Notes under the pieces: generated by a model
The model's input: the letters and a program-made list of their open reading frames with translations, nothing else
Told to the model about the DNA's origin: nothing
Database searches by the model: none
Origin: Membranipora membranacea
Taxonomy: Eukaryota > Bryozoa > Gymnolaemata > Cheilostomatida > Membraniporidae
DNA length: 64,000 bases
Reading direction: 5' to 3'
Assembly: GCA_914767715.1 (NCBI GenBank)
Contig: OU612068.1
Location: 30,940,001 to 31,004,000, forward strand
Program-made: the position numbers and the translations under genes
Part shown: piece after piece, positions 11,941 through 23,801 of the stretch
Layout: each line of letters begins with the position of its first letter
Position numbering within the stretch: position 1 is the stretch's first letter

Positions 11941-13097
11941 CTTTACGGTTGAACGATTGGGAGCACAAAGCTATATGTGTGAAAATTTTGCACCACAAAA
12001 ATTTATGTCTGTTTCAGCCAGTTTAAAGCATGCAGCTCAAAATGTTACCATGCGTGACAACAATGTGTTTGAGGTTATCGGTGGACTGCGGGAATTCAAG
12101 CTTATTAAACATAACAGTAAGTTCATCATTAGAATGTCTGCATTTACACACAGCAGCAGTCTTTTCCCATCATATTATTGTTTGGTCGGATTTTCTTTTT
12201 ATATAAGCTATCAGCCGGCAAAAGAAAATCTGAATTTTGCAGCTTTATTTTTTATGTCAATGAAGGATTATATAAAAGCAAAAATCTAACCAAATATTAT
12301 TCTAACAGAAACAGCTCTTATAAACATATTATTTTGTTTTTATATTATTATGATTAGCAAGCTCTCTGTTGTACCACACACTCAAAACTGAAAAAAAATT
12401 TATAGGCTGATTTAAAGACTTTGTTTGAGGCTGCTCTTTTGTATCTCATCTTATTCTCCATAAATTATTTTATTATGTGAGCGATTTTCAGCTTTAGAAT
12501 CCAAATATTGAGGAAGTTATGGCCTCTCAAACTTCCAGGGTGATTGCCTTCAATCGGCATTGGGAATAAGCGGATGTTTCCCCTGGGGTATGTCACAACC
12601 ATAGACATGTGACATAGACATTTTGAGTTATTAGTTTATACATTAATAATCACATAATAATTGATGATCAAAATTCAGACATGGGTGGGAATCGCACCCG
12701 GGTCCCCATACCTATAGGCAACGACGCTACCATCACGCCACTTGGACCAACTAGGTTAGCTGGTTGTGACGTACACTAGGGATTGCCGGCTGATTTTTAC
12801 TGCCGATAAATTGCCGTCACCTTGGAAGTTTGAGAGGCCATAGCTTCCTCAACATTTGGATTCTAAAGATGAAAATTGCTCACATGATAGAATAAAATAT
12901 GGAGAATAAGATGTGATACAAAAGAGCAGCCTAAAACAAAGTCTTTAATGTTAAGCTGCTAGGGGGTAGAATTTGTCATGTTCATTATATTCATTAGTGA
13001 TCTCTCATGTCATTTACAGAATAACATGTTTTGACTTTTTGCAGGGAGCAGGGAGAAAAGTGTAGTCTGTTCTGTGAAAAGCAGAAGAAATATGAAA
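11941..13097 (+). CDS. Two candidate exons of an unrecognised gene
   Basis: Candidate exon 11941-12116 lies between TGCAG and GTAAGT and contains ERLGAQSYMCENFAPQKF and NNVFEVIGGLREFKLI. Candidate exon 13045-13097 lies between TTTGCAG and GTGAGG and contains REKSVVCSVKSRRNMK. They join in phase (1 nt plus 2 nt). The intron between them holds the inverted-repeat element at 12416-12944. The phase does not join directly to the exon ending at 11330, so another exon would be needed. No family recognised. Confidence 0.3.
12416..12944. mobile_element. TTAA-flanked inverted-repeat element (MITE), uninterrupted copy
   Basis: The ends are inverted copies starting AGACTTTGTTTGAGGCTGCT, and the arms match for over 100 bases through the segment reading TATGGCCTCTCAAACTTCC. 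TTAA abuts both ends (12412-12415 and 12945-12948), as with piggyBac-type insertion. The centre contains a tRNA-like segment on the minus strand (about 12676-12745) with a B box-like GGGTGCGATTCCC. There is no transposase frame, so it is non-autonomous. A second copy lies at 62189-63947. Confidence 0.8.
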
Positions 13098-14744
13098 GTG
13101 AGGCTAAACTGATATCAAATCCTGTTCGCTACAGACTGAATATACACTTTAGATTATCTTGCTATAGTGGTTGATCAAAACTCGCAGACTCTTTTTCATA
13201 TGCCATCATGCGATTGGTTGGCCAATAAGAACACCAACACAACCTTCTTGCATAGAAACAAATTGTGGTTCCTTACTCAAATTTTTGCAAAAAAAGGAAA
13301 TATACATTGATTTGAACAAAAGGGATTAAGTTTATCCATGTAATATAAGAGCACACCTTAAAATTAGTTCACATTTGGCGTTTCGGCAAAGGCTGAAGGT
13401 GTTGTCTCTAGTTTTGATAAAGTTAGATCATTTTAACGCAAAGTGAAGGATAATAAAACCGCAACCAGGACATGGCGCGCTATATATGTGAGGTAAGAAC
13501 ACGCATCCCTTTTTTTAGTTTATAAATTAGTGCCACAAAACTGTGCTCGCAGTTCACTCTGGTGGCAACGGAAAATTGAAACCCTTGGTATGATAATGTA
13601 GACTCTTGCAGTTTGTCTCATCCAGAGTTGTGGCACCTGTTAATAGGTATAGTAACAGCATCAACCAGATATATTGTTTCATATGTCACTGTAAAGCTTT
13701 GAACAGATTAAAAAAAAAATTACTTTTATTTACGCCACATCATATGACATCATAAATCCTGAAGGTGCAATCTTGTTTCCAGGATAACTTTTGAACTGTT
13801 GGTGATGGAATCATAATTTTTTTAGCGCTCACAGCTCTATTGCTCTAGAATATTCTTCACTACAATTTCTTTATTCTAGAGTATATTTTCATTGATCTTG
13901 CAACACTTTAACATCATAACTATATATTTCAGAAGACATAGGTATGCATAGATCACAAATGTGCTGAAAATGGCCCTTTTAAATTATGACAAGGTGTAAC
14001 TGGCTAAGATTATGCATCTTATATTTGGTGAATCAAAATTGATTAATATTTTTGCGTCAATATATTTGATACCATATCATATCATATCTAAGATATGTGT
14101 GATCTGATTCTTCCTGTCTAATTTTTCCGGTTTTCGGCACTGTACGGACAACATTCAATAAGAAATGAACCACCGGTGATATCAGGTTGGAAGGAAAATG
14201 ACTTTTGGGGAGAAAATATGGAAGTATATTTTGTCATTTTCGTAGCGTAATGATAGCCATAGAAGTAATCACTATGCCTAGAATTGATCAAGCACATCAT
14301 GGGGAAGAGCTTGAAAAAATTAAAGTTGCTTCCAAAACACATATATGGTAGCGGTTTTTTGCACAATCTCGCTTTTGTTTGACAACGCCTCGGAAAAAAA
14401 TCTTTATACAAAGCCAGTGTATTGCTAATAGAAGATTATCGAAAGCAGTAATTGAAATAATTCCGATACTACCATCATTTGATCGAAAGTCATCCCTGGA
14501 ACTGTCAAATAAAACGTCGAAGGATAGAATATGTCATGTGACATGACATCATTGAAATTTCATTTTCTGCGATTCTGACATTGAGAGCTTTAAGATGGAT
14601 ACAAAACAATATGATTACCTGGATTTTTTTTAGCTCATATTATACTGAAAATGTGGATTTTGTTCATGCCAAGGATCATTATCATGATTATCATTGATAT
14701 TTGTGGTTTAGAATTATTATCACTCTCGTTTTTCTACTATACAG
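13098..14744. other. Non-coding stretch with an old dispersed repeat
   Basis: About 13720-14480 resembles 37860-38880 in the same orientation. Shared blocks include ATAAATCCTGAAGGTGCAAT, a GCTCTAGAAT-like block and a GAAAGCAGTA block near the end. No coding exon is supported; the minus-strand open frame at 14118-14411 lacks motifs and lies inside this repeat. Confidence 0.4.
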
Positions 14745-14747
14745 TTG

Positions 14748-17572
14748 ATGATTTGGCTCTGCATAGAAGTTTCTCTCATTATGGCTGCGGTCAAAGATAG
14801 CGCAACAGGCTCCAGGTAAAGTATTGTAGTTGGTTACCTTAAGTTACCTTGCGATAGGTGATGAGTACAATTACACTCTTGATTTGAGCTTTATACCTTG
14901 GCTTCTGCCTAACCATGTCAGACAAACCAAACATAAACAAAGTATCAGAAAATATCCACCACTCGGAACTCACTTTTATCTCCAAGGCAGACAACTCCAG
15001 TAATCACAAGCGTACTGTTAGGAACTTTATCAACTGATATCAACAATAATCTTAAATTTTTCACGGGTGTTTAAGTACATCACCCGTTCCCTGGAGGGAA
15101 CGGTCTAACACCCTTTTCGTCCTTACTCGCGGCAACACAACATTCAATGCGAAATCCTTAAAAGTTATCCTGTGCAAATTCTCTAAGCCTTGAGTAAAAT
15201 TGAAAGTTTGCTTTTGCCTGCCTTCAGACTGAAATTATATCTGCAAGATTCTTTGTACGGATTGATCTTTTACCTGTTTCACAGAATTACTCTGAATATG
15301 ACAGAACGGAACTTCAGCGACCCGACTATAAATCTGAGAATAAATGATCCCAAAAGCATGCAATCAAGTCTAGATTCGAATCAAACAGTTTTCTACTCAA
15401 CTGACAAGGCTATTTCACAGGGAAGGGAATCTTCTACCAAATTCATACAACGCGATGATGGTGATGATGATGATGGTAAAATCATGAGCTTTGTTCAAAT
15501 CAGCAGTAAGAGATTTCTCGTATGATTCACAAACTCATTGAAGGTGTATCTGGTCACAGACTATGATATGAACAACAGCACAAGACAGGATACGCTGGTG
15601 TGTAGAAGATATTCCTGCTGTTACCAATCTAGTGTAAGTTGTAGGCAGAACAAAACTCTATCGCTCAGACCCATTGCTGTAGTTCCCAGTTCCGCATCAG
15701 AAATCGTCAATTATATAGATGACTCAACACTCTATAGGGTGGATCTCTCTGCAGACTCGGCTGCCACAACATTTGACTTCGACAGCATGGGTGGTAGCGC
15801 CACAGCAATGGCATTTAATAAAGACTACTCAACGGTGACTATTTTTCTTTATACCGTTGTCATTATTACTGCAAATCATTTCAACTTAAAGTCTAAGATT
15901 TCCAGCCTTACGCCATTCCACGAATATCGCAAACCTGTTGACAAAGCCATTATAATACAAGAAAGTCTACTTCTCTGTCATTCGGATGAAGGTTTGCTGT
16001 TAATTGACATGGATACAGTCCTCTCTAGCTTTGTTTTTGAAAGAACCACCCACTTGCCACCATACAAAACTAACAACAGTGGCCATGACAACATCAAAGT
16101 GACGGCCATGGCAGGAATTAAAAACCAGAAATCCCTACTGGCCTTCGGCTCGGACTTAAAAGTGAGAAAGCTAGAGTACACTGGTAAGTTGAATATGTCT
16201 TAATCTGACTAAATACAGAGACTCAAAAGCACGAGAATGCTAAAAAATAATAATATCTTACATTGCATTCCATTTTAAATTATAGATAAATTATGTTTCA
16301 ACTTTAACATTTTATATAGTTTGCAAAATTGCATTTGAATTTTTTTTACAATCAAACATATCGCTGGTAATGCCAATACAGTGAGTGAAGCCAGCTCTGA
16401 CGATGAAACCTCAAGAACATATATTGGTAATGATTTTATGCTTCGATGGTTCAGGTTAAATTTTCCTTGTATTTTAGAATGTCTGCTACGCTATTATTTA
16501 ATATTGTTAATGGACAGCTGTTGTCTTCTCTTGCACAACAACAACAACATAACTCTGGCTTTATGTGCCTTGTCCGAGCAAATGGGTCGGCTCAATAAGT
16601 TCCGACACAGTGACTAACCTAATCCTCTCTTTACATCTTGTTGTTTGTCTCAGATATTCTCCTTGGCTTTGCTCCCACTCAATCAAATTACTTTTTTTGC
16701 AGCTTTAATCGGCTGCATTGTAGTTTTGGTGATGTTAGTGATTGGAATAGCTTTGGCCGGTGTGCGTTATAAAATGAGAGAAAGAAGAAGCAGACAAGTT
16801 GCCCCAAAACCCTCTGGTAAGAGAAGACAAAGAATGAGTACCGTCTCAGATCAAGTTTTAGGAGGTTAGTAGACAAAGCTGTTGTGTATATCATAATAAA
16901 GTTGCCAATACACATGTGCATTTTCCCAAGCCTTTGGGCAACCCCAATAGCTGCATTCAGCAAATAAGAAGGTTTTAGGAGGGGAGGAGGAGGAGGAAGC
17001 TATGCCCTGACAATAGTAATCTTTTGGGGAGCACATGAATGGCCTTTGATGCATATAACCACTTTTTTAATTTTTACTTTCACAGGTATTGAACTCAACA
17101 CACTTGATCAGACGGTTGTAGAACAAGGAATGGTTCGGCACGATCAAGAAGATGAGGAGCAGTCAGATGAGGACCGCTCCAACAACAACAGCCAGGTTAA
17201 GAAAAACCCCTTCCACCTTTGCCAACTCAGTATAGACAACCTGTAGTGCACTAGCGACCTAACAATGCCGATGTGTCTGATAGGCCTTACAATGAAGCTG
17301 TACTTGAACATGTAAATAGAACTATCAATGTTCAAAGGCCCCCATCTGTACCACCTAGGATATCCCACCTGTCTAGTATGCCCCAGCCTGAAGTAAGTGC
17401 ATCGAGTTCTGATCAGGAATCTGGTACTCATACTGATGACCTACACACTGAAGAATCACTGTACTCTGACAAACCTTGTATTTCTCCTGATAATGATGCA
17501 GAGTATGTTGATTATGCGTACGCTGTTGAACCAAGTAGGCTGTCTAACTCCATAGCTGAACCACATCAGTAG
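14748..17572 (+). CDS. Single-pass membrane receptor with Tyr/Pro-rich tail
   Basis: Seven exons join in phase to 515 codons plus stop: 14748-14815, 15285-15505, 15560-16183, 16382-16426, 16703-16864, 17086-17195, 17255-17572. The N-terminus MIWLCIEVSLIMAAV looks like a signal peptide. The ectodomain (about residues 20-318) has sequons NMT, NFS, NQT and NKT, an acidic patch and a Cys cluster (CRRYSCCYQ). The transmembrane helix is at about 320-342 (LIGCIVVLVMLVIGIALAGV), followed by a basic stop-transfer (KMRERRSRQ). The tail has an acidic segment, then PYNEAVLEHV, RPPSVPPR and EYVDYAYAVEP, which resemble SH2 and SH3 ligands. I infer a signalling receptor; the ectodomain family is not recognised. 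An acceptor (ctatacag) just before the ATG allows upstream coding exons, possibly those from 10.7 kb. TAG at 17570-17572 ends this reading. Confidence 0.65.
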
Positions 17573-18277
17573 AGACAACCTGTAGTGCACACACGACCTA
17601 ATGATGCTGATGTGTCCGATGAGCCGTACTATGAAGAGGTACTTGAACATGTGAATAGGCCCATCAATGTTCCAAGGCCCCCGTATGTTCCACCTAGGGT
17701 ATCCCCCCTGTCAAGTACGACCCTGCCTGTAGATAGTGCATCTAGTTCTGATGAGGTTTGTTATTCAAACTTTCCTGGTCCTCATGATGATGACATTGAC
17801 ACTGAAGAATCACCGTACTGTGACAATCCTTGTGTTTCTCCTGATAATGATGCAGAGTATGTTGATTACGCATACGCTGTTGAACCAAGTAGGCTGCCTA
17901 ACTCCGTGGCTGAACCATATCAGCTTACACAACCTGTAGTGCGCTCGCAACCTAACAATGCCAATGTGTCTGGTAAGCCTTACTATGAAGCTGTACTTGA
18001 ACATGTAAGTAGACCTATCAATGTTCCAAGGCCCCTGTGTCTTTCACCTAGCATATCACCCCTGCCTAGTACGACCCTGCCTGTAGTTAGTGCATCGAGT
18101 TCTGGTCAGGTATCTGGAAGCCACACTGATGACCTACACACTGAAGAATCACCGTACTGTGACAATCCTTGTGTTCCTCCTGATAATGATGCAGAGTATG
18201 TTGATTGCGCAAAGCCAAACTGTGGCAGCAGTGATTTAAATCAGATTCAACAACTAAGTAATCATGAAATAAGGTAG
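17573..18277 (+). CDS. Continuation of the receptor tail repeats after an in-frame TAG
   Basis: Directly after the TAG at 17570-17572 the same frame is open for 234 codons. It holds two more tail repeats, starting at 17594 (354 nt) and 17948 (truncated); the first repeat starts at 17255 (339 nt). Each carries PYYE(E/A)VLEHV, a P-rich segment (VPRPPYVPPR in the second), SPYCDNPC and DNDAEYVD. Frame preservation over two repeats suggests recent or continuing translation. The donor at 17195 (phase 0) could join AG at 17571-17572 and skip the first repeat, or the TAG may be a disabling mutation or read through. The last codons (KPNCGSSDLNQ onward) come from the end of a foldback element, not from receptor sequence. 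Confidence 0.5.
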   Translation, partial: RQPVVHTRPNDADVSDEPYYEEVLEHVNRPINVPRPPYVPPRVSPLSSTTLPVDSASSSDEVCYSNFPGPHDDDIDTEESPYCDNPCVSPDNDAEYVDYAYAVEPSRLPNSVAEPYQLTQPVVRSQPNNANVSGKPYYEAVLEHVSRPINVPRPLCLSPSISPLPSTTLPVVSASSSGQVSGSHTDDLHTEESPYCDNPCVPPDNDAEYVDCAKPNCGSSDLNQIQQLSNHEIR

Positions 18278-18766
18278 CGAGGAGTTACCTGGTTTTTATT
18301 CTGGTGTGCAGAGGGTTCAAGCTAGATAAGACAAAATAATTCTTAAACTTGTTTAGATGAATGACATTTCTTGGTGGAAATAATGTTAGAATAGTGAAAA
18401 TATTATTGGTTTATAAATAAGTAGCAATGATTTGGCACGACACAGCAGACGAAAGAAGAGCTTGGATTTTTATGATCAATGGCTGAAACACGGTGAAGGT
18501 AGACACACATGTGTGATAGACAGGTCAATGGAAATAAGTGTTTTGGCATGATAGTTATTTTTAATACAAATTAGCATGATTTAGGCTTTTGACCACGAAA
18601 AATATATAAACAATATATTTGGTCAAGAGAGGTCAAACTAACAGAAACAATTAAATGCCTACTGAGAATGACATGAATGGCGTGTCAAAACTAGATTGGT
18701 GATTTTAATCGTTGCCACAGATCTCTAGACCGTAGTGTGTAATTAAGGTATTAAGTATCACTAGGG

Positions 18767-18774
18767 TATATAAG
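18767..18774 (+). promoter_or_regulatory. TATA box of peroxidase copy 1
   Basis: TATATAAG lies 97 bases before the start codon. It is kept in copies 2 and 3 and is TATAAAA in copy 4, so the core promoter was duplicated with each gene. Confidence 0.7.
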
Positions 18775-18863
18775 TGAGCAACAGTGCACCTGACAGCACA
18801 TCTTCTATAGGCTCCTCTAAGCTGACAGCATCAGACTGTATGTTGAGAGCCACAGACTAAATG

Positions 18864-21419
18864 ATGGCGCTTAGACAAGTTTTACATGGCGTTGTCGTTC
18901 TCTCTTGTCTAGCCGTAAGTAAATATGAATATATGTGTTTACTGACAACACGAGAGTGTAGATAAGCACCATACAGTTGTAAATGGTTGTTAGCGAGTTC
19001 AGGGTTGCCACTGTTATCTCAACAAAATAACTGTTTTCGCAACATATGTAGGATGTCCATCAACTGAAATATTCAATTTCAAATCTTTTTATAATTGTAG
19101 CTTCCAAATTAAATATGAAAAATCAAAGTATCAAGTAAATATTCTCTGTGATATTGTGATATGTGTACTTACAGTTGGGTGTATGGAGTGTTATAACAGA
19201 CTCGCAGGCTGATATTATTCGGACAGCAGTGAGAGATGCTATAGATGTAAATGAAGATGAAGGAGGTACTATGGTGCTGAGAGCAGGGTTAGTAAGGCTC
19301 GCCTTTCACGACTGTGTCGGAGATAGATGTGACGGATGCATCAACATGGCTCTCGATGACAATGCAGGTAACAAAATGTTGAATATTTTTTTCTTCTTCG
19401 CTGTTATCTCCAGACATAAAATAGCCATCAAGTTTGATCAAGCTCAGAACAAGCCCAATAAAGACTCATGTTTGTACAGTTTTTTAGTGATACTGCTAAT
19501 TAATAACTCATGGTATAATATCACGTATCCCTAATTGTCACTAGATTCCTATCTTATGGTATTGACAGGTCTGGACACCTACATTAACTACACAGATCAC
19601 CTGTATGATGGTACTGATGTTGATGGTTACACTATGAGAGAACTCGGATTCTCTCGTGCTGACTTCTGGGCCCTGGCAGCAGTAGAAGCACTAGACTACT
19701 CCACAGAGGACGCCCAGTCTTCTGGCTGTCGTAGAACTGGATGCACTTATGTTTATGCTGATATCACGTATGTTTTTTCATCAACTATCAAATATGATAT
19801 ATTGATAATGTCACCAAATGTGGTAACTCATACAAAGCTTGCTGTGGGTTTCTGTTCTTTGAACTGCTGTCCATTTAATTTTCTAATGCTCAATTTATGT
19901 GTTTTAAGTCAAAATATTTTCGATTTAATAACATGGAGACATGAACCTTAAATAAGCTGCGATGACTGTTGATTGTAGGTACCAGCAGGGTAGAGTTGAC
20001 TGTGACACCTCTCCTACCACTACAGAAGAGGCTGATTATCCCAGTGGTATCGGAGATACTGATCATGTGGTGGATTTCTTTGCAGATACATTTAACTTCA
20101 CGGAACAGGAAACAACAGCTATTATGGGTGAGTGGGGAAATGATATTAAACAAGGCCTTGAATGGCAGTATCTGTAAAATTTTTTTACTAGAACGGTTGT
20201 ACAAATCGTGTTTTTTAGTTTTACCATGATGACTTTATCGATTACAAGATAACCCGTCAACAAGTAGATTTAATAGCTAGACGTTAAGTATTTTTCAAGT
20301 TATGCAAGATTTGTTGCTGTGGAAAATATATAAACCATTCCCCAGTATAGAGTTTATTTATATCGTTAGGTGTTGCTCCTTACACTGGATGCAATGTCAT
20401 ACATGCTCAAAATATTTACACCACCTCGGTCACTGTATTATGTGAAACCTCTGTGGGTTTAAATCTGTTTAGTTTGTGGGATGTTTTAACCAGAAATTTT
20501 CTTTACAAACCGTGCTTGATTGACAATTTTGTCTCGTCAATTTGCATCACAGGTACTGATTTATTATATTATAAGTTGTCTGCTCATCAAGAAAACACCG
20601 AACGCCGCAAATGCTACAATGTAATAACTCTTATTCTAATTGTAATTCTCTAGTTCGGATCAATAATCATATCTTTTTTGTTTATATTATTCTTAATGTA
20701 GAAGTAGACTATACAGGACTATAGTGAACACTAAACATTTTGCTAAGAAAAAGTTGCGATGAGAGAATACACCAGAAGCTGATCTGACTTATCACACACT
20801 GCTACATATTATAAATTTTGTTGTAGGAGCACATGCGCTGGGAGCAGCCCATAGGGATGCATCAGGATTTGTGGGTCCTTGGACTGAGAGGCAGAAACAA
20901 TTCAGTAATCAATACTACATTGATATGTTTGATGGCTCGCTAGGCTGGGAGATGGTGCAGAAGGGAACGAGGAACAACCGTGTCTACCAATGGGTATGTA
21001 GAGGAAGTATAAACAAGCCTGCATATAGTAAAACTGTAATGTGAGAATATCCTTAAATATCGAGTTCTCTGCTCTGTATGACTATTCTTTGTGTCTTCCC
21101 TAGTTGTTGTTGTTGCCATTTTCAAGGTTATAATTGGTGCTTCCTTTTACAGACTTCGGCTAATTTGACATCTAGCAGAATGATGCTGAACGCAGACATG
21201 GCTCTGATTTTTGATATCGGTGATACTACCTCTGAGGGTGAGGTGGTTGACTGTATCTACAGTACATGCCCCGACGCCACTGGTGATACTGAATACTGGG
21301 CCTTTATCTACGCCAACGATAACGAGTACTTCCTCCAACAGTTTGGCCTCGCATTCACCAAGATGATTAACCATGGCTATGACTCTTCTTCAGATGTACT
21401 TAGTGTTAGTCTTCGGTAA
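18864..21419 (+). CDS. Secreted plant-type heme peroxidase, copy 1
   Basis: Six exons (18864-18914, 19175-19367, 19569-19767, 19979-20127, 20827-20993, 21153-21419) give 341 residues. Exon 1 is a signal peptide (MALRQVLHGVVVLSCLA), which predicts secretion. Distal Arg58 and His62 lie in RLAFHDCVGDRCDG, whose C64 and C69 match the class III disulfide pair. Proximal His200 is in IMGAHALGAAH and its partner Asp268 in MLNADMAL. Sequons are NYT, NFT and NLT. The family oxidises small substrates with H2O2; the natural substrate is unknown. An extra in-frame ATG at 18861 exists only in this copy; 18864 is shared with copies 2 and 3. Intron 4 lacks the retrotransposon seen in copies 2 and 3. No disabling change is visible. 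Confidence 0.93.
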
Positions 21420-22281
21420 CTTGGCGGGCTAGCCTCGGCCTGACACGATGCTTTTGATCCCCAAACACTACCAGAATAATTATGATTATATAAATTGGAA
21501 ATGATTTTGGCTTCTGAACACAAAATGACAAAGGCTAAAACACATTTTTACCTCAAAATATCAGCTTTTTGATATGTTTCTTTGTTATCCCTTCAAACGT
21601 TTATTTTGATAGATAAGTGGTAAAATATTGGAAAATTGCACTGCAGTCAGCTCAGTTCTGTACTAAAATACATAAGAGCAAATCCACTTCGCTGGGCATG
21701 GTTCTCATAAAGTTGGTTTTTCTGCATAAGGGAGCAATCTTATTATTTTTGCATATATATTCTTTGTTTGTTCATGAGCTCAACAAGATGTTCTTTTGTT
21801 TTAACATACTTATATGGAAACGTCGATAAAAATGTGTAATAATAGAAACAATATGATTCATTATTATTCTTCCATTTACCTTAAATTTATTTTATTTGCA
21901 ATGTGGTTTTTGTGTTGTGTGCCAATGGAACCCCCTACAAACCATAATTTGAGCATCACATAATGTTTTCATAACAAATTGACTTAATCCATACAATGTG
22001 TAAAAAAATAATGAAACAAACAACTGGATCTGATATTGCTCATAGGCTAGTTTGACAAGAATTTTTAACGATCACGGCATAGGCTAGATCAAGGTGGATG
22101 CAGTTTGCTTGCATTTGGAGTTGCTCCCCCGAAATTCGCTGTCAGGGTTTTTCTTCTCCATATTCATATTCTATACATAGTTTAATACTCCTGTATTAGC
22201 TCAATCATTAATTCAGCGTGGAAACCATAGAAATGCCCATCGCAGAACAATTTTAATAGCCTGGATCACTATATCTTTAAA
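21420..22281. other. 3' flank of peroxidase copy 1
   Basis: No gene. This spacer is repeated almost unchanged at 27122-28000 and, diverged, after copy 3 (32852-33290). Confidence 0.7.
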
Positions 22282-23129
22282 CCACTGCTGCCACAGCTGG
22301 GCTTTGCCCAGCATAGCCACCAGTCAAAAATTTAAATAGAGAGTTGTGGCATCAAAACATCTAGCCAGTAGCTTTGAATGGAGTTATATGGGCTCTCAAA
22401 ATGTAAGGAGTATCTTCTTCCCCAGCAATCCACCATTAGTGATGACATATATTGAGGTTGACCAATCACGTACCTTTATAACCTTTATACATTGTGTTTC
22501 AATCACCAATCAGGTGCTTTTATAATCTAGCTGAGATCCAACATTTTTATTAGTGTTGGATCTCAGCTATATTTTAAAGGCACCTGATTGGTCGGAGTCA
22601 CCTTTTGTCATCACTAATGGTGAATGGCTGGGAAAGAAGTAGCCAATTAAGACAGGCTAGGGAAGAAGTAGCCTGTCTTGACAAGCTTTGTTCGGTGGGA
22701 GGGGAGGGAACAAAGCTTGTCAACACTTGCATGCTCGACTGTCGACCTATACAAATTGATAAGTGTGGTAAAGGAGTTAGCTTCTCGATCGCAAGAGAAG
22801 ACGATATTTAATATCGGCTGCTCAACTATACAATTTGATTTGTGAGACAAAGGAGTTATCTTCCCGATCTCAAGAGAAGACAATATTTAATATCGACTGC
22901 TCGACAGTCGAGCATGCAAAAGTTGACAAGCTTTGTTCCCTCCCCCCCCCCCCCCCCCCCACTGAACAAAGCTTGTCAAGACAGGCTAGGGAAGAAGATA
23001 CTCCTACCATTTTGAGAGCTCATATAACTCCATGCAAAGCTACTGGCTAAATGTTTTGATGCCACAACTCTCTATTTCAATTTTTGACTGGTGGCTATGT
23101 TGGGCAAAGCCAAACTGTGGCAGCAGTGA
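22282..23129. mobile_element. TTAA-flanked foldback element 1
   Basis: Terminal inverted arms of about 150 bases start CCACTGCTGCCACAGCTGGG and end GGCAGCAGTG, bounded by TTTAAA on both sides. Inside are further palindromes: a hairpin around TAGCTGAGATCCAACA (22530-22572), an outer pair around CACCATTAGTGATGACA, and inverted ACAAAGCTTGTCAA blocks next to a poly-C run. There is no open reading frame of transposase type. It separates peroxidase copies 1 and 2. Confidence 0.85.
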
Positions 23130-23704
23130 TTTAAATCAGATTCAACAACTAAGTAATCATGAAACCAGGTAGCGAGGAGTTACCTGGTTTTTATTCTGGT
23201 GTGCAGAGAGTTCAAGCTAGATAAGACAAAATAATTCTTAAACTTGATTAGATGGATGACATCTCTTGGTGGAAATAATGTTAGAATAGTGAAAATATTA
23301 TTGGTTCATAAATAAGTAGCAATGTCAGATTTGGCACGACACAGCAGACGAAAGAAGAGCGTGAATTTTTATGATCAATGGCTGAAACACGATGAAGGTA
23401 GACACACAGGTGTGATAGACAGGTCAATGGAAATAAGTGTTTTGGCATGATAGTTATTTTTAATACAAATTAGCATGATTTAGGCTTTTGACCACGAAAC
23501 CCCTTAATGTCGAAAAATATATATACAATATATTTGAGGGTATCAAACCAGCAGCTTTGGTCAAGAGAGGTCAAACTAACAGAAACAATTAAATGCCCAC
23601 TGAGAATAACATGAATGGCGTGTCAAAACTAGATTGGTGATTTTAATCGTTGCCACAGATCTCTAGACCGTAGTGTGTAATTAAGGTATTAAGTATCACT
23701 AGGG

Positions 23705-23712
23705 TATATAAG
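23705..23712 (+). promoter_or_regulatory. TATA box of peroxidase copy 2
   Basis: TATATAAG, 97 bases before the ATG, in the same setting as copy 1. Confidence 0.7.
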
Positions 23713-23801
23713 TGAGCAACAGTGCACCTGACAGCACATCTTCTATAGGCTCCTCTAAGCTGACAGCATCAGACTGTATGTTGAGAGCCACAGACTAAAG
23801 G

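Noticed and set aside
14118-14411. Minus-strand 97-codon open frame
   Set aside because: It lies in a diverged dispersed repeat, and has no motif or splice context.
19890-20263. Minus-strand open frames across peroxidase exon 4, repeated in the other copies
   Set aside because: They are antisense shadows of the peroxidase exon; their conservation only reflects the duplication.
18195-21419. One fused receptor-peroxidase gene
   Set aside because: The receptor frame stops at 18277, and the peroxidase has its own TATA box, ATG and signal peptide.
22835-23050. Open frame through the poly-C run
   Set aside because: It lies inside the foldback element and depends on a homopolymer of uncertain length.
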